Origin: Shewanella woodyi ATCC 51908
GTDB taxonomy: Bacteria > Pseudomonadota > Gammaproteobacteria > Enterobacterales > Shewanellaceae
NCBI RefSeq assembly: GCF_000019525.1
Contig: NC_010506.1
Location: forward strand, 3,720,001-3,784,000
DNA: 64,000 bases
Direction: 5' to 3'
Shown piece after piece: positions 37,386 to 46,913 of the stretch. The first letter of the stretch is position 1. Each line of letters begins with the position of its first letter. Below the pieces are notes generated by a model. The model had not been told where the DNA came from, made no database searches, and saw only the letters and a list, made by a program, of their open reading frames with translations. Both the position numbers and the translations under genes were made by a program.

Positions 37386-38165
37386 CTATAGCCAAAACAA
37401 CAAATCATACTGATTTGACAGTAACTTAACGCTCATGGCAACTGACATAGTGACCACTAGAGGTTTGATGATTTTTGTGCCTTTAGTCAGTACCATTTTA
37501 GAGCCTAGTGTCGCCCCAATAGCTTGGCCCACTAGCATGATACCGCCTAAAACCCAGAATACTTTTCCGCCTAGGGCAAAGAAGATAAGAGATGCAATAT
37601 TGGTAGAGAAGTTAAGCACCTTAGCATGAGCTGTCGCTTTCGCCAGCCCATATCCAGCTAAAGAGACAAACGCGAGAGCAAAGAAACTGCCTGTTCCTGG
37701 TCCAAAAAAGCCATCATAGAGACCAACTCCAAGCGCGGCTGTTAAGGCAAACAAACCAGGACCAAATACTTGGTGCTTGTCATCTTCACTGATTTTTTTT
37801 GAAAACAGAAAGTAACCACCTATTGCCAACATAAGAAATGGCAATAGCACCTCTAAAAATGCAGTATCTATCTGCTGCACAGCGATAGTACCGATGGCAG
37901 AGCCGATAAAAGCACACAGTATCGCTAACTTCATGTCACTGAGTTTCACCATACCTTTGCGGATGAAATAGAGGCTAGCAAAAAAACTACCACCACAGGC
38001 CTGTAGTTTGTTGGTGGCCAAAGCCGCCGTAGGAGGCAGGCCCGCCCACATCAATGCTGGAATGGTTAACAGACCACCGCCACCGGCAATGGAGTCGATA
38101 AAACCTGCCAATACGGCAACTGCAAACAGGATTGCAACCAGCTCATAGGTGAGTTCAAAGCCCAT
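37386..38165 (-). CDS. TSUP-family (TauE/SafE) membrane permease, YfcA-like
   Basis: A 259-residue inner-membrane protein with about eight hydrophobic segments. The two family repeats are visible: GFIDSIAGGGGLLTIPAL near residue 22 and GLYDGFFGPGTGSFFAL near residue 152. TSUP members export or import sulfur-containing or organic anions, and YfcA itself has no firm substrate. Divergent to a LysR regulator that may control it. Confidence 0.9.
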   Translation of the reverse strand: MGFELTYELVAILFAVAVLAGFIDSIAGGGGLLTIPALMWAGLPPTAALATNKLQACGGSFFASLYFIRKGMVKLSDMKLAILCAFIGSAIGTIAVQQIDTAFLEVLLPFLMLAIGGYFLFSKKISEDDKHQVFGPGLFALTAALGVGLYDGFFGPGTGSFFALAFVSLAGYGLAKATAHAKVLNFSTNIASLIFFALGGKVFWVLGGIMLVGQAIGATLGSKMVLTKGTKIIKPLVVTMSVAMSVKLLSNQYDLLFWL

Positions 38166-38303
38166 AAAAGATATATCTCTAATAGAGTAATAAAAGTGAG
38201 CTCATTAGACTTGGTTTGCGCTGAAATCGCAAAGGAGTTATTCTCATTTTAAAGTGAGATTTTCTCACGCATGGAATATAAATAATCCAATTGGATACAG
38301 CAG

Positions 38304-39194
38304 ATGCACACAGAATTTCCGCCACTGAATGCACTTCTAGCCTTTGAGTCAGCATCAAGGCATTTGAGTTTTTCGCACGCTGCCGATGAGCTCTTTGTCA
38401 CCCATGGCGCCATAAGTAAGCAGATTAAGAGCTTGGAGAGTTACCTCGGTACTCCGCTTTTTCTTCGCCAACATAGAAAGTTAGCGCTCACTGATGATGC
38501 CAAACGATACCTGCCACAAATTCAGGCTGCTTTGCAGACCATTAAGACAGCAACAGATGAGATAAAATCACATCAGATGCAATCACAGACCTTAGCGATT
38601 AATGTACTACCTAGCCTTACCATCAACTGGTTGATCCCGCGTATGGAGGAGTTTAAACAGCGCTATCCTCATCTTTATGTTGATCTCTCTATCGGTGATT
38701 TTACGGTTAATTTTGAGCAGAGCCGCTGCGATATCGCCATCAGAAGTGCAACCCAAGCGCCAAAAGAGGTTAACTACCTTAAATTAATGGATGAAGATCT
38801 CTGTTTGGTTTGCGCACCATTACTGATGAAAGAGCTTCACAGCTTAGATGACATTAACAAGATGACGTTACTGAAGCACACAACCCGCCCTGAACTTTGG
38901 CCCTATTGGGCAGACAAGGTCGGTTTGACCTTAACCACTGAAAAGAAGTTTGGTATGGAGCACTTCTACATGCTTAGCCAAGCAGCAGTAAGCGGAATGG
39001 GACTTGCACTCATTCCACGCTTTTTTATTGAGAAAGAGCTTGCCGATGGTAGCCTAGTGATCCCCTTTGACGAAGGCTTTACTAGCCCATATACCTATTA
39101 TGTGATCACCCCAAAATCACAGAATTTGCCTCTTAAAGCACAGGCTTTTATCGATTGGTTGTTGGAAATATTCGCTCCTTATCGCAGTGTCTAA
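38304..39194 (+). CDS. LysR-family regulator, GcvA-like
   Basis: A 296-residue transcription factor. The winged helix-turn-helix at the N-terminus (LNALLAFESASRHLSFSHAADELFVTHGAISKQIKSLE) is of the GcvA subgroup, followed by a periplasmic-binding-protein-like effector domain (INVLPSLTINWLIPRMEEF onward). It is divergent from the TSUP permease gene across a 138-base gap, the classic LysR arrangement, so the permease is the likely target. A terminator follows. Confidence 0.9.
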   Translation: MHTEFPPLNALLAFESASRHLSFSHAADELFVTHGAISKQIKSLESYLGTPLFLRQHRKLALTDDAKRYLPQIQAALQTIKTATDEIKSHQMQSQTLAINVLPSLTINWLIPRMEEFKQRYPHLYVDLSIGDFTVNFEQSRCDIAIRSATQAPKEVNYLKLMDEDLCLVCAPLLMKELHSLDDINKMTLLKHTTRPELWPYWADKVGLTLTTEKKFGMEHFYMLSQAAVSGMGLALIPRFFIEKELADGSLVIPFDEGFTSPYTYYVITPKSQNLPLKAQAFIDWLLEIFAPYRSV

Positions 39195-39225
39195 AACCTA
39201 TCAGTATAAGTTTGTCATCACAAAA

Positions 39226-39248
39226 AAGGAGGCTCAAATGGCCTCCTT
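39226..39248. terminator. Terminator between convergent genes
   Basis: AAGGAGGC / GCCTCCTT 8-bp stem, between the LysR gene and the NERD-protein gene. Confidence 0.75.
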
Positions 39249-39274
39249 CTATTGCACGTCTTCTGACAAGACGC

Positions 39275-41245
39275 CTAGACTAAGCTGTCGACCACATCGA
39301 AGTCTTCAAGATAATTTGCCCCAGGAACAGCATCAAACTCAAAGTTTAAGACCTTCATGCAAGTATCAAAGGTCTTTTCACCAAACCACGCTTTATCGAA
39401 AGAGTTCAATGCGTGGATAATACCCGCTTGTCCTCCATCCCCTTGCAGGTTTAGCGGCGTTAAGGTGGCGATAAAGCTGGCAACTAGCCCATAAAGATCT
39501 TTCTCTGCATCGCCCTCTGCCGCCCACAGTAGAGGGTCCGCATACTGACTTGCGTAATGGCTTGTGGCAATATCCAGCCCAATCCCAAAGTTAACCAATA
39601 TCGCTTTTTCTTGATTACATATGATGTTTTTTGGACAGATGGCACCATGATAGATATCCATCTGATGCATATACTGTAAGGCCGACAGTAGTTGAGTAAA
39701 CCACATCACAGGTTGACCTAACTCAATATTGGTTATCTCATCGAGTGACGCTCCATACTCCCACGCTCTGGCAATAAACAGCTCCTCACTTTGAGGAAGT
39801 TGCCCAAACGCCAGTACCTTTTCAACATGCGGATGGTGCAACTTAGAGAGGCTTCGGTATAGGCTGCTTAAGGTTGGCCATTTGGCCTCCACTTTACTGT
39901 AAACCGAAACACCACAATTAAATTGACCTTGAATGTGGGTCGCTCGCCAAAACTGACTCGTTTGAGTCGCGGCAATAAACTGCTCGAGTCGATAGTGGTG
40001 ATCGATTATGGCGCCCACATTAATATTAAGCTTTTCAGGCAAGGTGTCGCACACCCCGTTATCAATAAGGGCAGAGAGATCACACCTTAAACCATCAACA
40101 TCTAAGGTTTCTCCCTTAGCCGCTTGCTGATACCACTGGTAGATACGCGGCTGCTTTGTCTGCAAAGCTAGGTGTAGGAACCCCTCTGCATAGGCTTTTA
40201 TATCTTCATTATCGGTAAGATTATCTTTAATATCGATAAACTCAACGTCTCCTAAATCCGAGACGAATAAGCAGTTACTTGTCCAACCGCCTACCGTGTA
40301 ACCACGTCGATGGATCTGCTGCAATCCTGAAACAGAACGTCTTAAGATCTCAAGCAGTTGATAGGTGGTCAGGCTGTCGATTTCAAGCACATTAAGCGGC
40401 ACGCCACGGGGCATTCGGATAGGAAGTACTAACTGCTCTCCATCTTGAACAAGCGGCGCACAATAGGGAACACCGCTGCAGCCAGTTAATGCTTGAAGCC
40501 GCTTAAACTCCTCTCTTAGCTGCTGCTCATGTGTTAATGATTGCTCTTGATCGGCAAATTGAGTCGGGATCAGTATTTTTAGCAGCCAAGGTGCGGTCCA
40601 ATCGCCCGGGTTGTACTCCGCTTGCCACACCTCTAAACCGCTTTGAATAAACAAGCATTTGAGCTTTGTGAAGTCTTGTATCTTGTTGTTGCGCTGCTCA
40701 ACCAGTGCGACCTGACCTATGGTTTGCAGCACAAGCTCTTTCTGCTCATCTGTTACCTGATGGCTTCGCGGGGCGGTAAGTCCCCACTCTTTGGTCAGTG
40801 CGGCAACGATCTGTTTAGGCGTGTAGATACTTAATGAGCCCTGCTGCTTCTCAAGCTCTATCTCTTCACCTTTTCGGCCAGTTACAAATACCATACCTTG
40901 ACACCAAGGGGCATAAACGCCAATTGGAATAGTGTGCTTGACGTTTCCAGCAAGGACACGGGCGACATAGTTCGCTTTGGCTAAGCTATTATCGACTTCA
41001 CGTCCATCGAGTGACCAAGCGTGTAGACCTGCATCTAAACGGCCAATGTAACCTTTAACATCGACGACATAAACACCCCACTCCCCTATTACCAGCGCAT
41101 CAACCTCCATCGCTTGCCCAGACTTTGTTGGGATCTCCACATTGGTCAGTAAGATGTAATTTTCAGGAAGCTCATCAGCCAGAAGCGAAAACGCCCATCG
41201 CTCAGCATCATTGACCGGTGTACCAAAACTTATCTGCTTTGCCAT
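39275..41245 (-). CDS. NERD-domain protein with two degenerate kinase-like domains
   Basis: A 656-residue protein. Residues 8-125 form a NERD nuclease-like domain with AMEVDALVIGEWGVYVVDVKGY, whose spaced Asp and D-V-K residues fit the PD-(D/E)xK pattern. A first kinase-like domain (about 190-400) keeps a beta-3 Lys (LLKIL) but has GGWTSNCLF for HRDxxxxN and IDI for DFG. A second (about 430-640) has HGAICPKNI and NFG. Both appear catalytically dead. The start at 41245 has GGAGAAGAG upstream. The role is unknown: substrate sensing or a scaffold in DNA or phage processes is possible. Confidence 0.82.
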   Translation of the reverse strand: MAKQISFGTPVNDAERWAFSLLADELPENYILLTNVEIPTKSGQAMEVDALVIGEWGVYVVDVKGYIGRLDAGLHAWSLDGREVDNSLAKANYVARVLAGNVKHTIPIGVYAPWCQGMVFVTGRKGEEIELEKQQGSLSIYTPKQIVAALTKEWGLTAPRSHQVTDEQKELVLQTIGQVALVEQRNNKIQDFTKLKCLFIQSGLEVWQAEYNPGDWTAPWLLKILIPTQFADQEQSLTHEQQLREEFKRLQALTGCSGVPYCAPLVQDGEQLVLPIRMPRGVPLNVLEIDSLTTYQLLEILRRSVSGLQQIHRRGYTVGGWTSNCLFVSDLGDVEFIDIKDNLTDNEDIKAYAEGFLHLALQTKQPRIYQWYQQAAKGETLDVDGLRCDLSALIDNGVCDTLPEKLNINVGAIIDHHYRLEQFIAATQTSQFWRATHIQGQFNCGVSVYSKVEAKWPTLSSLYRSLSKLHHPHVEKVLAFGQLPQSEELFIARAWEYGASLDEITNIELGQPVMWFTQLLSALQYMHQMDIYHGAICPKNIICNQEKAILVNFGIGLDIATSHYASQYADPLLWAAEGDAEKDLYGLVASFIATLTPLNLQGDGGQAGIIHALNSFDKAWFGEKTFDTCMKVLNFEFDAVPGANYLEDFDVVDSLV

Positions 41246-41417
41246 TCTCTTCTCCATCTGTGGCAATTAATTTTTGCATCTAATAATGAATTACAGGCAT
41301 AAAAAAAGCCACTAAAATAGCGGCTTAATACAAAATATCAGTCATTTAGGCACTTAGCTTTAAAACTCCAATAATACACCACACAGTGGCGAATAATTGA
41401 AATGCTCAGCAAAGTGA

Positions 41418-41804
41418 TTAATGCTTACAGCTGTCGCTGCACTCATGATCATCATCGGCAAACTCATCGTCGCCCTCTTGATGCTGCATCACGCCCCAAC
41501 CATCAGTTGCACCACCAAACTCTTCGGCAAAACCATTTAGCTGTAGCTCTTGATCGACAATCGCTTGATACTCAGGAACCATCTTAATGCAAACAATCAA
41601 TTCCCACTTACCTAGCTCATCATTTAAATGAAGCTCCATCTCACCTTCAAGATCTGAACCTGCCAACTCCTCTGTGGCCGACTCCGCATCTCTTTGGTCT
41701 TCAAAGACAAGAAAGAAATCGACATCAAGCTGCTTAGACAGATCGATACCAGCTTCACTCATTGCGGCAAGCATTTTGCCGTTATCATCATCTGGAAATT
41801 GCAT
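41418..41804 (-). CDS. rraB: RraB-family ribonuclease E inhibitor
   Basis: A 128-residue acidic protein matching RraB (MQFPDDDNGKMLAAMSEAGIDLSKQ, then VDFFLVFEDQRDAESA). RraB binds the C-terminal half of RNase E and inhibits RNA decay. A His/Asp/Cys-rich tail (ADDDHECSDSCKH) extends the end and might bind metal. It is followed upstream on the strand by the S4-domain gene with a short gap, so the two may share a transcript. Confidence 0.88.
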   Translation of the reverse strand: MQFPDDDNGKMLAAMSEAGIDLSKQLDVDFFLVFEDQRDAESATEELAGSDLEGEMELHLNDELGKWELIVCIKMVPEYQAIVDQELQLNGFAEEFGGATDGWGVMQHQEGDDEFADDDHECSDSCKH

Positions 41805-41829
41805 TATTTACTCCATCTAAATTCAAAAA

Positions 41830-42063
41830 CTAAGGTGCTGCTACGATTTGAACTGACTCACCATTAAAGGCTACTACTTCACCAGCTCTGACCTTCTTAC
41901 GCTTACGGGTCTCAACCTCACCGTCAACCGTCACCATGCCTTCACCGATAACGAACTTAGCTTCTCCGCCACCGCCAATCATAGATTGGACTTTTAATAT
42001 CTTATAGAGCTCGATGTACTCTTCACCCGGCAATAGTGCCAAGGTTTCAATTTGTGCTGTCAC
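41830..42063 (-). CDS. ybcJ: S4-domain RNA-binding protein, YbcJ type
   Basis: A 77-residue protein that is one S4 RNA-binding domain (EYIELYKILKVQSMIGGGGEAKFVIGEGMVTVDGEVETRKRKKVRAGE). Its length and GGGGEAK loop are those of YbcJ. It probably binds structured RNA during ribosome or tRNA processes, with the target unknown. It lies 25 bases before rraB on the same strand. Confidence 0.9.
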   Translation of the reverse strand: MTAQIETLALLPGEEYIELYKILKVQSMIGGGGEAKFVIGEGMVTVDGEVETRKRKKVRAGEVVAFNGESVQIVAAP

Positions 42064-42137
42064 ACGTATTACCTTTAATCAAATTTCTGGGGGGAGTATA
42101 GCACTAGAGAGAAGGTTTATAGCACTACAGACAGGTT

Positions 42138-42674
42138 TTAAAGCGATCTTTCTTCGCTTAGTAAGCCATAGACCTTATCATCAATCCACTGCTCCTTAAT
42201 TTTAAAGTTATGCCTGAGCACACCTTCTAATTTGAAGCCTGCTTTCTCAAGCACTCGCCCCGAAGCAAGGTTATCCGCAGCACAAGTACCAATAAACTTA
42301 TGCACATCGAAACGTAAACACGCCCAGTCGATAACAGCTTGCAGGCTTTCGCTGGCATAACCTTTACCTTGGCCTTGCGTTGCCAACATGTAACCCACTT
42401 CGGCATGCCCTAATGTTAAGTTTGAGCAGTACAGGCCAGTAAAGCCGATAAAGCGATCAGCGCCTAGCTCCTCGATGCTCAGTGTTAACCACTCACCTGA
42501 GTCATAATGCCAAGGCGCTAATTTATGCTCGAACTTTTCAAGCAACACAGTTTCAGACTCAGGCACTGCGATGTATTGATTTATCAGAGGATCTTGATGA
42601 ACCTTCAAAAAATCTTGCATATCATCACGCCTGAGTGTTCTTAACCTCAACCTGTCTGTATAGAGTTCGAGCAT
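42138..42674 (-). CDS. GNAT-family N-acetyltransferase (RimJ/RimL-like)
   Basis: A 178-residue acetyltransferase of the RimJ/RimL-like group. The opening LELYTDRLRLRTLRRDDMQDFLKVH and the acetyl-CoA loop (LATQGQGKGYASESLQAVIDWA) are clear, as is GRVLEKAGFKLEGVLRHN near the end. The substrate, a protein N-terminus or small amine, cannot be told. It is a single gene or loosely linked to ppiC upstream. Confidence 0.9.
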   Translation of the reverse strand: MLELYTDRLRLRTLRRDDMQDFLKVHQDPLINQYIAVPESETVLLEKFEHKLAPWHYDSGEWLTLSIEELGADRFIGFTGLYCSNLTLGHAEVGYMLATQGQGKGYASESLQAVIDWACLRFDVHKFIGTCAADNLASGRVLEKAGFKLEGVLRHNFKIKEQWIDDKVYGLLSEERSL

Positions 42675-42696
42675 AATTGGTAACCTTAAAGCGTGA

Positions 42697-42975
42697 TTAA
42701 CCGCGACTTGTTACTTCAAGTAGGTGGTAACCAAACTGAGTTTTTACAGGTCCTTGAACTTCGTTCAATGGCGCACTGAATACAACTTCATCAAACTCTT
42801 TAACCATCATACCTGGGCCGAAAGAGCCAAGATCGCCACCTTGGGCACCTGATGGGCAAGATGAGTTCGCTTTAGCTACATCAGCAAAATCTGCACCGCC
42901 CATGATCTCTTGCTTAAGTGCTTCACATTTCTCTTCGCTGCTTACTAGCAGATGTCTTGCTGTAGCTTGTACCAT
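42697..42975 (-). CDS. ppiC: Parvulin-type peptidyl-prolyl isomerase PpiC
   Basis: A 92-residue stand-alone parvulin (ARHLLVSSEEKCEALKQEI, GGDLGSFGPGMMVKEFDEVVF, VKTQFGYHLLEV). It is cytosolic, without a signal peptide, and the size is the same as E. coli PpiC. It catalyses cis-trans proline isomerisation as a folding helper. The ribosome site is good (TTAGGAG before ATG). Confidence 0.95.
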   Translation of the reverse strand: MVQATARHLLVSSEEKCEALKQEIMGGADFADVAKANSSCPSGAQGGDLGSFGPGMMVKEFDEVVFSAPLNEVQGPVKTQFGYHLLEVTSRG

Positions 42976-43039
42976 ATTAAACTCCTAACGTTAATTTTGC
43001 CCCGTATCGATGACAATCGGGGATTTATACCTAAAAAAT

Positions 43040-43073
43040 AAACCCAGCCAGTATATTGATAAAAGCTGGGTTT
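43040..43073 (-). terminator. Terminator after the DUF885 gene
   Basis: AAACCCAGC / GCTGGGTTT stem with a 16-base loop. On the minus strand it is followed by ATTTTTT. Confidence 0.7.
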
Positions 43074-43121
43074 AAAAAGCACTAAAAATGAAAGTCTGTG
43101 TAAGTTATTGCTTGAGTAACT

Positions 43122-44972
43122 CTATTTTTGCGTTTCGATCCAGTCATGAATTTTAGACTCCATCACCGCCATCGGGAGTGAGCCTGAAGTTAAAATTTGA
43201 TCATGGAACCCTTTTAAATCAAATTTATCTCCTAGGGCTTTTTCAGCCTCCGCTCGCAAAGATAGTATTTTAAGCTGACCCACTTTATAGGATAAGGCTT
43301 GACCAGGAATAGCCATGTAGCGCTCAACTTCGGCCACGATATCTGACTCAGCCATCGGCGAGTTATCTTTCATATATTGGATAGCCTGCTCACGTGTCCA
43401 ACCTTTAGAGTGCAAACCTGTATCTACAACCAAGCGCATCGCTCTAAGCATCTCATCTGATAACTTACCAAAATACTGATATGGGTCGCTAAATAACCCC
43501 ATCTCAATACCTAGGTACTCAGCATACAGTGCCCAGCCCTCTTCAAATGCAGTGTAACCACCAAAACGTTGGAACTCAGGTACACCTGTTAACTCCTGCT
43601 TTATGGCTATTTGAAAGTGGTGTCCAGGTGCTGCTTCATGTAGCGAGAGCGTTGTCATCCCCCACTTTGGCTGAGCCTTAAGGTTATATGTGTTGATATA
43701 AAATACCCCAGGGCGAGAACCATCGACTGCTGGAGACTCATAGGATGCACCCGCTGCAGATTGCTCACGGAAGCTCTCGACAGGCTTAACCACGTAGTCG
43801 GCTTTTGGCATAACGTTGAAGTACTTAGGCAACTCTACGTTTATTTTATCTTTTATCTCCATATAACCGTCAATCAAGCCTTGGCGATCGGTAAAGAAGT
43901 ATTGAGGCTCTGATGAGAGTGAAGCAAAAAATGCCGTTAAATCCCCCTCAAATTTAACCTGCTCACGTACTTTATCCATCTCTGATAGGATACGCTCAAC
44001 TTCACTGAGCCCTATCTGATGTATCTCATCCACCGGCATGGTGGTGGTTGTATGCGAGTTCGCGAGATGCTGATACCAGACTTTGCCATTTGGCAGTCCC
44101 CACCAACCATCCGTTCCTCTGGCGACAGGAAGATATGTTGTAGCAAAGTACTCCTTCAATGATGTAAGGGCCGGTAAAAGCTCATCACGGATAAGAGCTG
44201 TATATTGCGCAGTTAACTCCTCTTTTTGCACTTGAGTAAAATTATCAGGAAGGTTATTGATGGGCGCATAGAAAAGACTGTCACTTGGATTATCCACAAG
44301 CTGAGCCTCAAGCTGAGGAATGATTCGCTCAACTAATACTCTCGGTAAAACAACTTTACTCTTAATTCCTTCATCCATACGGGCCTGAGCAAGCTTAGTC
44401 CAAGCGATAAAGCCTGAAAGGCGAGAAGCCCAATTCTGGTAATCCTTTACAGTGTTAAAGGGCTGAGCACTCTCGCCACTGCCAAGCTGAACCATGCTGA
44501 TCACAGTGCTATAAAATTGATTCATCGGCATAAAACGATTCGGGAAGGTCTCATCGACCAAGGCGATATTTCTGTTATAAGCGAACATGTCATAACTAAG
44601 TTGTAGCTCAGCAGGGAGCTGACTACGATCAATATCTTCTATCTGTTTAAGGTAACGAGTATTGAGCTCATGACGCGCCTTTAAATACTCCTCTGTCAGA
44701 TCCCCACCAAATTGATCGTTATAATCATTCACACCGACAAAGGTCGCGCTGATAGGTTCTAGTTTAAGATTATCTTTAAAGAATTGATCAACTAAAGCGA
44801 GGTAGGCTTGCTGAGCTTTTTGCTGAGCATCTTCAACGGATACTTTGTCTCCCCCTTGCAATTCAGGCTCGGTCACCGTAGAAACGGTACTGTCTGTTGT
44901 TTTCTCACTGTCGGAGCAGCCTGTTAAACCGACAACTAGACCTATTGAAATCGCAAGTAATGTTTTCTTCAT
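43122..44972 (-). CDS. DUF885 family lipoprotein (putative metallopeptidase)
   Basis: A 616-residue predicted lipoprotein. The signal peptide ends in the lipobox LTGC (Cys about residue 19), then a linker, then the DUF885 domain. The HEAAPGHH motif near residue 460 and the downstream Glu-rich FEEGWALYAE segment form a likely zinc site of the gluzincin type. The family includes carboxypeptidase-like enzymes, and the substrate is probably peptides in the periplasm. It is transcribed alone and divergent from the degenerate GGDEF gene. Confidence 0.9.
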   Translation of the reverse strand: MKKTLLAISIGLVVGLTGCSDSEKTTDSTVSTVTEPELQGGDKVSVEDAQQKAQQAYLALVDQFFKDNLKLEPISATFVGVNDYNDQFGGDLTEEYLKARHELNTRYLKQIEDIDRSQLPAELQLSYDMFAYNRNIALVDETFPNRFMPMNQFYSTVISMVQLGSGESAQPFNTVKDYQNWASRLSGFIAWTKLAQARMDEGIKSKVVLPRVLVERIIPQLEAQLVDNPSDSLFYAPINNLPDNFTQVQKEELTAQYTALIRDELLPALTSLKEYFATTYLPVARGTDGWWGLPNGKVWYQHLANSHTTTTMPVDEIHQIGLSEVERILSEMDKVREQVKFEGDLTAFFASLSSEPQYFFTDRQGLIDGYMEIKDKINVELPKYFNVMPKADYVVKPVESFREQSAAGASYESPAVDGSRPGVFYINTYNLKAQPKWGMTTLSLHEAAPGHHFQIAIKQELTGVPEFQRFGGYTAFEEGWALYAEYLGIEMGLFSDPYQYFGKLSDEMLRAMRLVVDTGLHSKGWTREQAIQYMKDNSPMAESDIVAEVERYMAIPGQALSYKVGQLKILSLRAEAEKALGDKFDLKGFHDQILTSGSLPMAVMESKIHDWIETQK

Positions 44973-45095
44973 CTACCTAATCTCTCTCTTATTCTGTGCA
45001 AATACGTGTTATTTTCTATACTTATTAGCAAAAGATACTAATTTAAGTCCGATTTACCCCCTAAAGCTCTGTAGTTATGGGAAAGGAGTCAACCA

Positions 45096-45605
45096 ATGAT
45101 CTATTCATTTCGAAACTCAGGTTTCAGAGATCCTGAAACCGGTGTCTATAACCAGACTTACTTTATGGAGGTCTTTAATCGAGAGTGGCATCGCCATATT
45201 CGAGAACACCAAAGTTTAGCCTTATTGTATCTGTGCCCGCACATACATGAAACCGTTAAGCAACCTCATTTACTTGAATTCTTTATGAAGGAGGTTCAGA
45301 AGGCTATTCTCAGAACCACAGATCTTGTTGCGAGGATGGATAATGACCATTTTGCATTAGGTCTATTTAACATTAATGAGGACGGTACTCAGATTGTACT
45401 GGAACGGATCGAAAAAAAGATAGAAACCTTTAATTTAGAATATGGGAAGCAACATACTAGCCATGTTGATTTTGAGCTTGCAGCTTGCGTCTGTTTGCCT
45501 GAGCGAGATCTCAATATCGAACTACTTTTCCAAGATGTAGAGAAGCTCAGTCATGAGTTAGAGTTGGAACAAAGCAAACATACAGCACTTAGGTTACTAC
45601 AGTAA
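45096..45605 (+). CDS. Degenerate GGDEF-domain protein
   Basis: A 169-residue protein with the start of a diguanylate cyclase domain (RDPETGVYNQTYFMEVFNREWHRHIREHQSLALLYL). The signature is lost, with ARMDNDHFAL standing where RxGGDEFA is expected. The usual central ND-GH segment is also missing. c-di-GMP synthesis is therefore unlikely. It may bind a partner or be a decaying paralogue. The start has GGAG at good distance. Convergent with the TonB2 operon. Confidence 0.75.
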   Translation: MIYSFRNSGFRDPETGVYNQTYFMEVFNREWHRHIREHQSLALLYLCPHIHETVKQPHLLEFFMKEVQKAILRTTDLVARMDNDHFALGLFNINEDGTQIVLERIEKKIETFNLEYGKQHTSHVDFELAACVCLPERDLNIELLFQDVEKLSHELELEQSKHTALRLLQ

Positions 45606-45608
45606 ATA

Positions 45609-45632
45609 AAAAAGCCCCTTACGGGGCTTTTT
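45609..45632. terminator. Bidirectional terminator at the end of the TonB2 operon
   Basis: AAAAAGCCCC / GGGGCTTTTT 10-bp perfect stem with TTAC loop between the GGDEF-like gene and the TPR gene. Confidence 0.92.
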
Positions 45633-45651
45633 AGACTTTATCTACAAATAC

Positions 45652-46911
45652 CTATAATTGTACTTTGTAAATACGAGCCTTCTCTTCGATATAGGCTAAG
45701 TAACTCTTAGCTGTGCGAGCGGTTTTCTTATCTTTAGCCGCAAGCTTACAACGCTGATAAGCTGCCTTGTACTGCTTAGTACCAAGATATGCGAGTGCTA
45801 GTTCAAATTGAACTTCACCAGCATTAACACCACCGGCATCAAGTGCCTTTTTAAGCACTGGAATCGCTGACTTATACTTCTCTTCAAGAGTTAGTAAACG
45901 CGCTTGCTTTAAGTAAAACTTCCCGCTGTTATTAACAGCAGCTGCTTTACCATAGTAATAAGCGCCCTCTTTTAACTCTTTAGCATTGTGATAAAAACCA
46001 GCAAGGATTGAAAGTGTCTTCTCATCCTCTTTGATCAATCCAGACTTTAAGTGTTTCTCAAATATCTGAGCAGCTCGGTATGAAGAACCTTTTTGTGCAA
46101 GAAGCTGAGTCAAACGAGTGATGTTACCCGCCGTCTCCAAAAAGCCATTCATATAAGCCAGATCATAGGTCGCAAGTGATTTGGTGTAGTCCTCAGTCAT
46201 CAAATAAAACTGAGCTAGCTGAACCCAAAGACGTTTATCGTCTTGGAAAAGCGGCACCATAGTCTCAAGCACTTTCACTGCAGCAGGGTAGTTTTTCTGG
46301 TTAAAGTAAGCCGTTAGCTTCATCTGATAGAGACCTTTATCAGGTTTATCAGAGATAGAAAGTCCCTTATCGGCGACCTCTAGTACTTTTTTCCAGTTCT
46401 TCTGCTCAGAGTAAGCAATACCGATACGGCGGTAGACTTGAGCATCCTGTTTACAGGTAAACTCCATCCACTTGTAGTATTGAGGAATAGACTCTTTAAA
46501 CTTCTTCTCCTGGATCAGAAGATCAGCATAGAGCCTAACCGTCGCAGCATGATCAACACCACCTAAGATATCAGCTTCAACCGCTTTTTTAAGATACTTA
46601 ATTGCTGTTCCCATTTGAGATTTTTCAGCATAAAAGTTACCCAACATACGGTCGATATAGGCCTTATCAAAGTCATTCTTAGCATTAACTTCAAGCAAAA
46701 TGGCGATAGCTTCATCGACATTCCCCTCTTGGTAAGCAGCAAATGACTTCCCAACCTTTTTAGCTGCACTTTGACCTACCGCTTTTGACTTTCTAAGGTC
46801 AATAGGACATTTTTCCGCAGCGCTTACTGAAGGCACTATTGATAAACTACCACCAACAGAGAGTAATAAAGCTGCCGCAATGCTTGTCGTTTTTAAACTG
46901 ACTTTAGCCAT
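45652..46911 (-). CDS. TPR-repeat protein of the TonB2 system
   Basis: A 419-residue exported protein with a signal peptide (IAAALLLSVGGSLSIVPSVSA) and about eight tetratricopeptide repeats (for example KAYIDRMLGNFYAEKSQMGTAIKYLKKAVEA). It is the last gene of a six-gene operon and starts only 2 bases after tonB2 ends. Its role is probably as a periplasmic scaffold that helps TonB2 or its receptors. No enzyme motif is seen. Confidence 0.88.
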   Translation of the reverse strand: MAKVSLKTTSIAAALLLSVGGSLSIVPSVSAAEKCPIDLRKSKAVGQSAAKKVGKSFAAYQEGNVDEAIAILLEVNAKNDFDKAYIDRMLGNFYAEKSQMGTAIKYLKKAVEADILGGVDHAATVRLYADLLIQEKKFKESIPQYYKWMEFTCKQDAQVYRRIGIAYSEQKNWKKVLEVADKGLSISDKPDKGLYQMKLTAYFNQKNYPAAVKVLETMVPLFQDDKRLWVQLAQFYLMTEDYTKSLATYDLAYMNGFLETAGNITRLTQLLAQKGSSYRAAQIFEKHLKSGLIKEDEKTLSILAGFYHNAKELKEGAYYYGKAAAVNNSGKFYLKQARLLTLEEKYKSAIPVLKKALDAGGVNAGEVQFELALAYLGTKQYKAAYQRCKLAAKDKKTARTAKSYLAYIEEKARIYKVQL

Positions 46912-46913
46912 CT

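Noticed and set aside
37420..37440. GTTAAGT inside the TSUP gene as the partner integron core site
   Set aside because: It matches GTTRRRY but is coding sequence that encodes an ordinary TSUP C-terminus, and it would place the inverted repeat inside the cassette. Probably chance.
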